DNA from: Lachancea thermotolerans CBS 6340
Taxonomy: Eukaryota; Ascomycota; Saccharomycetes; Saccharomycetales; Saccharomycetaceae
Reading direction: 5' to 3'
Length of the DNA: 64,000 nt
Assembly: GCF_000142805.1 (NCBI RefSeq)
Contig: NC_013082.1
Span: forward strand, 248,001-312,000
Shown: one piece after another, positions 37,475-45,500 of the stretch
Layout of the letters: every line of letters starts with the position of its first letter
Position numbering within the stretch: the first letter of the stretch is position 1
Notes under the pieces: generated by a model
Database searches by the model: none
The model's input: only the letters and a program-made list of their open reading frames with translations
What the model was told of the DNA's origin: nothing
Made by a program: the position numbers and the translations under genes

Positions 37475-38121
37475 GACAGCATATCTAATATCGCTCTTTA
37501 AAAAAAAACCTTACTTCCCTTCCCTACTTCAATATTTGTTCTTGGTATTATATATAAATATTTCACAAGATCATATTCCGAAATTCGGGAAAGTCACGTG
37601 AAAACCAATACCCAGGATCTCAGTTAAGACGTGCTCTTACTTTAGAGATAATAGCAAACCTGAAGGGATATGTGTTAGTCAACCGAGTTTCGACACAACT
37701 CTATATCAACACAACTTTAATTTTTTATACTACTTATTTTTAATCCATCTCCTACTTACTTATAAATCAGCTCTCAATATTCTATAGTACCAGCAAAACA
37801 TTTAATCTCATATAACTTTCCAAGAATCCTGTTCAATAACGCGAGTGACCGGAACCGAAAACAAAACACTACTAAATTAACACTTATTATACAACCACAT
37901 AACGCTTCATAAATGTAGATAAAAGTAAGGGTATAATACGCAACCAGCATAGGCTAATTGAATATAAAAATTTTCCTCTTACCCACCTAAGTGCCGTTAC
38001 TTTACCACAACCTTGAACATGCTTTACACATCCCTTTTGACGAACAAAAGACATAAGATATACCTCACACACTCAACTTCTTTTCTAACAATTAAGTGAA
38101 ATAATCGCCTCAGTACCACTT
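37475..38121. promoter_or_regulatory. Divergent regulator-PEX2 upstream region
   Basis: A strongly AT-rich 647-bp interval. GTCACGTGA lies at 37593-37601, about 120 bp upstream of the regulator ATG. No gene was recognised. Confidence 0.4.
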
Positions 38122-38886
38122 ATGATAGTAAACAAAATTGATGGGGATAAACTGGACAACGACCTTTACAGCCACTTATGGGCACTGTACGACGATAAGA
38201 TTAAGCCAACTTCAAACAGAGAAGAATTTAAACTTCTCCTCAAAACGTTAGCATTTCACTTCTCAACAAAGTCAAATGGAATACAAACAACAACATACGG
38301 ATCAGCTTTGGCAGGAACCTCTTTCCAAACAGCAAAATTAAGCTTATTCGCAGCCAACATTTTAATGCCCTACCTAGTACAAAAACTACAAACTTTTCTA
38401 TACAACGCAGATAACAACTTATTACCCAAAATACGAATTGTCGAAACTTTAATAAGTGTCTGGTCATTATCAACTTTTATCCAACTTTTGTCAGGTTCCC
38501 CAAAACAATACTTGTCGATTTTCCACAAGATTTTCCGAATAAAAATTTCAACTTTTATGCAATCTCAGTTCTACCAGAATACAATTACTGCGAGCATGGA
38601 GTTTCAGAATACACAACTTCTTTACAATGCACTTCTGCAACTTTTGAACAACCAAGTCTCGCAATCTAAACTAATTCAAAAGCTTCTGCGATCTTCAACT
38701 AAAAAAGGGATCAAGAGACAAAACGCCTTCAATTGCCCATACTGCGACGAAGCACCTAATATTCCCTACAGAACATCTTGCTGTAATAAAATCTTGTGCT
38801 ACCTATGTGTCGTCAAAACATTAGAATTCAAAAATTGCGCTGGCTGCAACACTACGAATTTTTCAGCAGCACCTTTATACCACTAA
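38122..38886 (+). CDS. PEX2: Peroxisomal RING E3 ligase Pex2
   Basis: Pex2 forms the peroxisomal membrane RING complex with Pex10 and Pex12, which ubiquitinates the import receptor Pex5. The 254-residue protein (271 in S. cerevisiae) has a hydrophobic N-terminal two thirds with TTYGSALAGTSFQTAKLSLF and EFQNTQLLYNALLQLLNNQ, matching Pex2. The C-terminal RING of about 45 residues begins CPYCDEAPNIPYRTSCCNK and continues CYLCVVKTLEFKNCAGC, the CxxC...CC...CxxC...CxxC arrangement found in yeast Pex2. The ATG is at 38122. PEX2-CBP1-NUC1 order matches YJL210W-YJL209W-YJL208C. PEX2 near MAT occurs in several yeast lineages. Codon use is AT-rich. Confidence 0.94.
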   Translation: MIVNKIDGDKLDNDLYSHLWALYDDKIKPTSNREEFKLLLKTLAFHFSTKSNGIQTTTYGSALAGTSFQTAKLSLFAANILMPYLVQKLQTFLYNADNNLLPKIRIVETLISVWSLSTFIQLLSGSPKQYLSIFHKIFRIKISTFMQSQFYQNTITASMEFQNTQLLYNALLQLLNNQVSQSKLIQKLLRSSTKKGIKRQNAFNCPYCDEAPNIPYRTSCCNKILCYLCVVKTLEFKNCAGCNTTNFSAAPLYH

Positions 38887-39063
38887 ATAAAAATAACAAG
38901 CTCACTAGCTTTTTATACAGTTCTTTTAATATTTCTTGCTTTGCCCGCACGCTGTTTTCCATCATTCCCCATCCAACATTAATTTTTTAACTTATTAAAA
39001 ATAAGAGGTTTTCTTCTTGTTCATAAAAAGTTGCATCGACAACAACATACAGCATCAAATGAA

Positions 39064-41019
39064 ATGATAAGACCATTAAAAGGGCTGACTACTCAGCGAG
39101 CAGCACCAGCATACCTCAGGGTGTGTATGCTGCACACGGAACGCGAAACGCAGCTCAAAATCACCACCTCAGAGCTTAACTACTGCATTCTTAATCAAAA
39201 AACATACTCAACCTCACAGCTGGACAGGAAAATAAAGGAATACTGGAAAGTTTCGAAAGCCAACAGCACCACTAATTTCGAGACTCCTTCAGTACAACCA
39301 CGCATCTTTTTAACCGGAACAGATCTTTTCAAATATGACAATAAACAAAATAAGGTTTCTGCGGTTTATCGTTGTTTCGTTCGATGGGAAATAATACGAG
39401 CTCAACCTCCACTTCGGGGAAAACTCTTTGCCAACAACTTGATACACAGTTCTCCTTTGTCACCTTCAGACCTGAAAAATACGGACATCGACATTTTGCC
39501 ATTTCTTATACACAATTGCATCACCTACGAAGATATACCGAACGCCATTGACCTATTCATATGGTACAATACGAAAACACCAGGAAAAGAACTTCACAGA
39601 ACATTAATTAACGCAATGATACAATGTATCGCTGAAAGTTCCCAAATCGAACCGCACTACCACTTACTTAAATTCACTCAACTAATGAACTTCCTCAATG
39701 AAAAATCTATTGAACATACATTATCGGAACACCAGGCTCTCCAGATATCAAACAAGGCCATGTCTCTAGATAACAACCCACTATTAACGAAAAAGGTCCT
39801 AAGTTACGTACTTGACGTCGCATACAACAAGAGTAACACAGTGAGAACCGCGCAAGTAGAAGCATTATACTCATTGATTTCATCAGACTATAAATCAAAC
39901 AATGCTGCCGGGGTTTTACTGCACTGGACAGCAGTACGCGACCACTACACTACAATTTCAAAGCATGACACAAGGATACTTTACAAAATAATAAAACTCT
40001 TTACAAAACAGAAAGCATATCGCCAAAGGTGCGCAGAATTGATATCATCCATAGAGCCACAATTGTACGTTAACAATGCGTTGCTTTTACCCTCCATAAT
40101 AAACTTTGCATCGGCAACAAAAAGCTACTCCCTTGCAACAAAAATTATGAGTAACATAACAACTTACTCAAACTTCAATACCCAAAAACAAATCTTGAAG
40201 TCGCGGTTCTTTTTATCAACGTTACTCCGACTACACCTGACATTCGAAGACTCAATTGGAGTTGAAAGAATCCTTACCGAAATACGAAAAGAGCACAATA
40301 GCCTAACTTCAGCAGACTATCAAGTAATAGTTTCACATTTACTAAAATCGAGAAAACCTCAGGATTTACTTAAAGCATTAACACTATCAAACAAAATTGA
40401 GGGCTTAAAAGGGATTCCTTCTATAACCACAATAATAAACCATTTGACGCTACTTAAAACACATGAAGTGGAAAAACTCAATCTAAACGTTGGAGCGACT
40501 ATACACAATCTTCTTTTGAAGGCCCACAACAATGATCCTGCTCACAAAACGAAACTTTGGGATATTTTGGCGTCTATTTTTGTTAGATCCCTGACAACGT
40601 ACAAACACAACACTACACCTTGGTGGACCAATGAAATTTATGATAAAACCACAAAAGTTGACTTCTTGAAATTATGTTATGAAACCTCAAAAAATAAAAC
40701 TCCTATGGACATAACAGTCAACCCTTTCGTTTCTCCAAATCCAAAAGATACTGTTATAAAACTCAGTGCCACGAACATAATTGTTATACTGAGAACAATA
40801 GCAAGGGAAGCTAACCACCACAGAAGGAGTGACGTTTTTCTATGGTGCATGAATGAAATGACGAAAAATGGAATGAGTGAAGAAGAAATTGAGCTTGACT
40901 GGAACAACATGGAAAAACACCAAATAAGGAGATTCAAAAATAAAACTAAAAACGGCATTACTAAAAATCTACAAAAACACGGTCTTAAGAGCTTCAAAAC
41001 ATTGCTACGTAAAAAATAG
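39064..41019 (+). CDS. CBP1: Mitochondrial COB mRNA stability factor Cbp1
   Basis: Cbp1 binds the 5' leader of mitochondrial cytochrome b (COB) mRNA, protecting it and aiding its translation. The 651-residue product matches S. cerevisiae Cbp1 (654). It is helical with PPR-like repeats. Segments that correspond well include HYTTISKHDTRILYKIIKLF, YVNNALLLPSIINFASATK, NDPAHKTKLWDILASIFVR and, near the end, VFLWCMNEMTKNGMSEEEIE. The basic N-terminus (MIRPLKGLTTQRAAPAYLR) fits a presequence. The open frame begins at a TTG (39031), and I use the ATG at 39064. Codons are A-rich (ACA, ATA, AAA), making this one of the most AT-rich genes in the window. Confidence 0.95.
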   Translation: MIRPLKGLTTQRAAPAYLRVCMLHTERETQLKITTSELNYCILNQKTYSTSQLDRKIKEYWKVSKANSTTNFETPSVQPRIFLTGTDLFKYDNKQNKVSAVYRCFVRWEIIRAQPPLRGKLFANNLIHSSPLSPSDLKNTDIDILPFLIHNCITYEDIPNAIDLFIWYNTKTPGKELHRTLINAMIQCIAESSQIEPHYHLLKFTQLMNFLNEKSIEHTLSEHQALQISNKAMSLDNNPLLTKKVLSYVLDVAYNKSNTVRTAQVEALYSLISSDYKSNNAAGVLLHWTAVRDHYTTISKHDTRILYKIIKLFTKQKAYRQRCAELISSIEPQLYVNNALLLPSIINFASATKSYSLATKIMSNITTYSNFNTQKQILKSRFFLSTLLRLHLTFEDSIGVERILTEIRKEHNSLTSADYQVIVSHLLKSRKPQDLLKALTLSNKIEGLKGIPSITTIINHLTLLKTHEVEKLNLNVGATIHNLLLKAHNNDPAHKTKLWDILASIFVRSLTTYKHNTTPWWTNEIYDKTTKVDFLKLCYETSKNKTPMDITVNPFVSPNPKDTVIKLSATNIIVILRTIAREANHHRRSDVFLWCMNEMTKNGMSEEEIELDWNNMEKHQIRRFKNKTKNGITKNLQKHGLKSFKTLLRKK

Positions 41020-41074
41020 CAACATTATAATAACAACAATTTTCTAGCATTTATCCATAATTAGACTCGTCAAT

Positions 41075-42079
41075 TTACTTAGAGGGCGAGGGCAAAGAGG
41101 GAACCGATTTGGGAGCGGGGAGAGCTTTGACAAATTCTCTCACAGTAATATGGCAGTCGACTTCTTTACACAATTCCTTCTTCTTCTCAGAAGGCAGCTT
41201 TTGTAATAACTGCAGACCTGTACTTCTCGAAACCGCGTCCAGAGGAACCTCAAAATCTGTCAATTTCGTTTCATTTGATATCTTGTCATTTGGCAGAACG
41301 AACGCAGCAACAGCAACATTATCACTTCCTGGCCCGCGAAGTGGGCTCTCAGCAACAATGACTTTATAGAAATGAGTAGGAACAGCAATCGATGGGGGGT
41401 TTCCTATAACTTCATAAGTAACTTTATTTTTTCCGTCCGCAGGGTCCCTTTTCGGAAGGAATAGAGGCCCAGTTAAAATCCTTACGCTACCATATTTCTG
41501 TGTGAGCTGGCGACAGAAATATTCAAAATGAGCCCAATAGTCTCGGTTAAACCCTTCTCCAACTTGCGGCGCGATGTTGGTCAGCATGAAGGTTTCATCC
41601 ATTGCCCTCTGGTTGAATTTAGCATTCGCAGCTGGTGCCATATGGCCACGATCATATCCAGAACGGAAATAGTCTCTAAGTTTAGCTCTGAATCGATCGG
41701 GGATACTTTCATCCTCCTTAAAGAATGAATTTTTTCTATCTCCACTTTTATTAGCTAGAGATTCAGGTGTAATATGTTCAACAACCCAATACGGCAACTT
41801 AAGTCTGCGATCATAGCACGACACATATTCTTCTCTGTTATGGAGATCGTGAACAGGACCCGGAAACCCGTACTTGAAAAAGGCACTAGGATTAACATCC
41901 GATCCGCTAAGCTTCAGAGAGCCTTCGCTTCCTCCGCTGGTAACGGAGCCGCTGACATTATCGACAACATTACCCTTTGCACGACTATTACCACCAAAAG
42001 GCAAACCCCAAAAAGATGCGACCAAACCGCCACCTAAACCAACACCTGCGAACCCGCAAACAACATTCCTGAAGCTCAT
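41075..42079 (-). CDS. NUC1: Mitochondrial DNA/RNA endonuclease NUC1 (endonuclease G)
   Basis: Nuc1 is the yeast endonuclease G, a mitochondrial non-specific nuclease also linked to cell death. The 334-residue product (329 in S. cerevisiae) has a Gly-rich hydrophobic N-terminus (VVCGFAGVGLGGGLVASFWG) that serves as leader or membrane anchor. The catalytic motif is DRGHMAPAAN with DRGH at 143-146, where His146 is the predicted general base, and FMLTNIAPQVGEGFNRDYW supplies the conserved Asn/Glu region. ILTGPLFLPKRDPADGKNKV completes the beta-beta-alpha metal fold. It is convergent with CBP1 (55 bp apart). An ATCACGTGA site lies about 100 bp upstream. Confidence 0.97.
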   Translation of the reverse strand: MSFRNVVCGFAGVGLGGGLVASFWGLPFGGNSRAKGNVVDNVSGSVTSGGSEGSLKLSGSDVNPSAFFKYGFPGPVHDLHNREEYVSCYDRRLKLPYWVVEHITPESLANKSGDRKNSFFKEDESIPDRFRAKLRDYFRSGYDRGHMAPAANAKFNQRAMDETFMLTNIAPQVGEGFNRDYWAHFEYFCRQLTQKYGSVRILTGPLFLPKRDPADGKNKVTYEVIGNPPSIAVPTHFYKVIVAESPLRGPGSDNVAVAAFVLPNDKISNETKLTDFEVPLDAVSRSTGLQLLQKLPSEKKKELCKEVDCHITVREFVKALPAPKSVPSLPSPSK

Positions 42080-42516
42080 TGAATGCTATGTTTCCAAAAA
42101 ATTGTAGAGTAAAAACAATTCTCAAGCTATTTAAATTTCCAATCAAATTAAATAAAGGCTCATCGCTTGTCGAGAGAATCACGTGAATGTTATTGGGATT
42201 ACATATTACATAAGAACGCATACTTTTTTATTAAAGATAGTTCCTTAAACTAGTCCCCCATTAAGCGAATAGTAACATTTGGTATCGGATGCAAAAAAGG
42301 ACTACGCAATTAAGACAGGTATAAATTGCAACAAGCTCAGGCCAAGATTTGGTTTCTCATGAAAGACATCTTCCTTTTTGCAATTTTCGTAGGGTAGTTT
42401 TGACGTTTTCCTATTTTCCTTTCACTTAAAATACAGCGACATCATCAAAACAAAATCATTTCAAACCTTTCACCTTGATACAGTATAATACCTTCATCTT
42501 GTATACCGATTAATCT
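42080..42516. other. NUC1 promoter and LAA1 3' flank
   Basis: 437 bp, AT-rich, with ATCACGTGA at 42178-42186 as the only recognised motif. No gene. Confidence 0.35.
42178..42186. promoter_or_regulatory. Cbf1-type site ATCACGTGA upstream of NUC1
   Basis: ATCACGTGA matches RTCACRTG and lies 99-107 bp upstream of the NUC1 start. Confidence 0.4.
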
Positions 42517-45500
42517 CTAACTAAAAATTCGCAACTCTATTCCGCCTTCAATTCTCTCGTCGTTCTGTGACGGGGTACTTACGAGCTTCATCAAAGAATT
42601 CTTTTCATCCTGGACGAGATTCTCCTTTACAGCACTCTTACTACTATCGGGATCGGATTTAATGAGTCTTATCACCTCATCACGAATAAGCCCACATTTC
42701 GCGGGTACCTTTCGGGAAAGTGACAAGAGTAGGTGCAAGGAGAACGATAACGCAGCTTTAGAGTCAAAATTGTCAATCTGTAAGCACGTTTCACTAAAAG
42801 CTCCAACAGCGTCAACGAGAGCTTCCACATTAAGCAGTTCCGGGTTCCCACCAGCTCCGTCTACTTCACTAGCCACTGCCAACATAAATCGACGAACAAT
42901 TTCCCGGCATTCTGCAGAATTAGCCGATTTCTTGACCAAACTTTTGTAAGCACGCACTACAACAGCGACAGTAGAATCAGATTGTAGTCCTTCATAAAGT
43001 AAGGTAACAACAGATGTAACGTCATCATCAGAAAAGCAATCCCTTCCATTATTCTCAAGTATAGAAAGAGTTGTAATAGCGAGATCTTTGGATAGTTGAC
43101 CGAATATGGTGTTTTTGTTGGATTCAAAAAAGACAACTATAAGATCTTTTTCCACATCGCTAGGGTCCCCAAGACAAACTAGGGTCTTGAGTAAGGGCAA
43201 TACGACTGGGACCAAACTATTCCTACTCGGTGACTCAAATACTCTCCCAACAATAAAAAGCAGACATGCATTGAGGTCTGTTCTAAACTCCACAGGAAAC
43301 TTAGAAATAACTTTAGCTGCCGTTGAAAAACATTTTCTGAGGAACTGGAGTTCAGTTTCCTCAAAACTCGTTTCAACAGCTTCGCCACTTTCGCTCCTTA
43401 TAAACGGAAGTTTCGAAGATATTAACATCAGAAGAATTCTGACCAAATGGTACACTTTGTCTGCTTCGGCGAAAAAATGATCTTGTTTTGAGCATTGATT
43501 CAAGTAACCGACAACCAAAACTTCGATAACGTCAACTAGACGTGTCCTCTCTTCCACATTACCAGTTACCACAACTCTCTCAAAAATTTCTTCGATTTCT
43601 TCATGTACTCCGTCGTTGAAAAAAGGTTCATATGGAACTTCAATCAAAAGGATTCTGTACAAAACAGTCAATGTAGAACTTTTAATATCTCGAATTTCAA
43701 AATCTAAGGTTAGCTGTTGTAGGCACTGAGCTGCCACAACAAAGACAAAGCTATGCAAGTCGTCTTCATTCAAGCATCGAGAAACAACAGACTTATCAAT
43801 GATATTGACAGACGCAATCGCGTTTGCAAAAGAAAGCCACACTTTTTTGTACTTTGAAAACCTCCAGTCTTTTTCGCGGCCCACCTTAAGATTTTTACCC
43901 TTATTTATAACAGAAGTAGAATTGTTCAAACTCACAAACTCCCTCAAGTGAATTATCCACAAAGGAGCCAAAGTCTCACAATAATCTTTAACCAATTCTG
44001 AAATTTTGCTTTCTTTTTCCTTATATGCATAATTTGCCAGGTGTGCCCATGCATCTAAGATTGATAATTCTACTTCTGTTTTCGATCTCTTGGTAGAAAC
44101 TTTGACTTCACCAACAGACCACGTTTCTGGTTTTTCAACAATTTCAGTTAAAGAATTCACTAAAAGGTTCGAAATTCTAGAGTTCGGGTGGGAATTTGTC
44201 GGACTGGAGCATAAGTACACAGCACAAACTTTCAAGGCGCTCGGAATTATAAGAGGAAAACTTCCACTCTCGAAAGCAGGCATGAGTGCACTAACAAAGT
44301 GCGCTTCTTCCTCCTCCAGATATGTTTCCCCAGCAACCCAGCTCCTGTCGTTATACGTAGTGATGAGTAACCCAAGGATCTCGATTCCAGCTTTTCTTAC
44401 ATCGGGGACATTGACGGTTGAAGCGCTAAAACAAACCTTAATCAGCTGGGGCATCTTAACGTAAAGAACATTCATTAATTTCCTCTCTTCTTTCACATTT
44501 AAAAAGAGCTTGCGCAACAGCGTCATAATTAATAGTTTAGTCTCCCATGACAGAGAGTCCAAATTCACAGCAGCCTTGCTTTCCTCCGTAAAAGCCTTTT
44601 CTTCATTCTCGACAATTGAGTCTTTCTCCTCAGTATCTTCGTTCAGGTTAACCCCGCCCACTCCGCCTTCTGATGAAACAAAAGGCGTATTCCTAGAGGC
44701 CAATGCTAACAATTCACTTTTCGAAACAAAGAACAGTTTGCAAAGCCTTTCGGTCCAAGAAAGATCTTGTGTAAAAGTATGCTCGAACCATTCCAAAACA
44801 AAGTCTTTAGCGGGTTGCGAATCCGGAAATAGCGCAATGTAAGCCCATATTAAATTTTCCAGTTTTCTGTAAAGGCCGTGAAACATTTCGAGTTTAACAA
44901 ATTGAGTCAACAATTGGAAACTGGCAGCTACACCACTTTCGTTATAGGCTTCAAGTAGTCTAACCCTTGAAGACCTTCCGCTTCTTAACAAAGCGCGCCG
45001 GCCAAGGCTAATATACAACGCCTCTCCAATAAACTTGCTAGAAGCTGGAATAGCAAGCTCACCGCTTAAATCACCATTCAATTTAAAAGCCGCCAGGTTA
45101 ACAGCTATCAGAACACCTTGCAACTCTTGTATTGAGTCTTTGCTTTCAAGCAAAAGGTAGAAAAGATTCTTGAATGCTTGAACAGAAGACTTCGAAAGAC
45201 GAGTTATCTCAGGCCCCAAAATCTGAGTTAAATGTACAAGAATCTTTCCAATTATTCGATGAGAACTAAATCTACTGCTGTAGCTCACAGCCCAAATTGA
45301 AGAACTGTTCTTTCCGTAGTTTTCACTCACGTAGATAGATTCCAATTCTAAAAGCAGGTTTGATGCCTTTGAGACATCCATAGTTGGGATGTTAGCAATC
45401 AAAATAGAGATAGATTCTAGGGTCCAAGTATGAACAATAGGATGAGGATCACGAACTAGACTTTCTAAGAGACTGAGAGCAGGCGCAAATTTAAGCCTTC

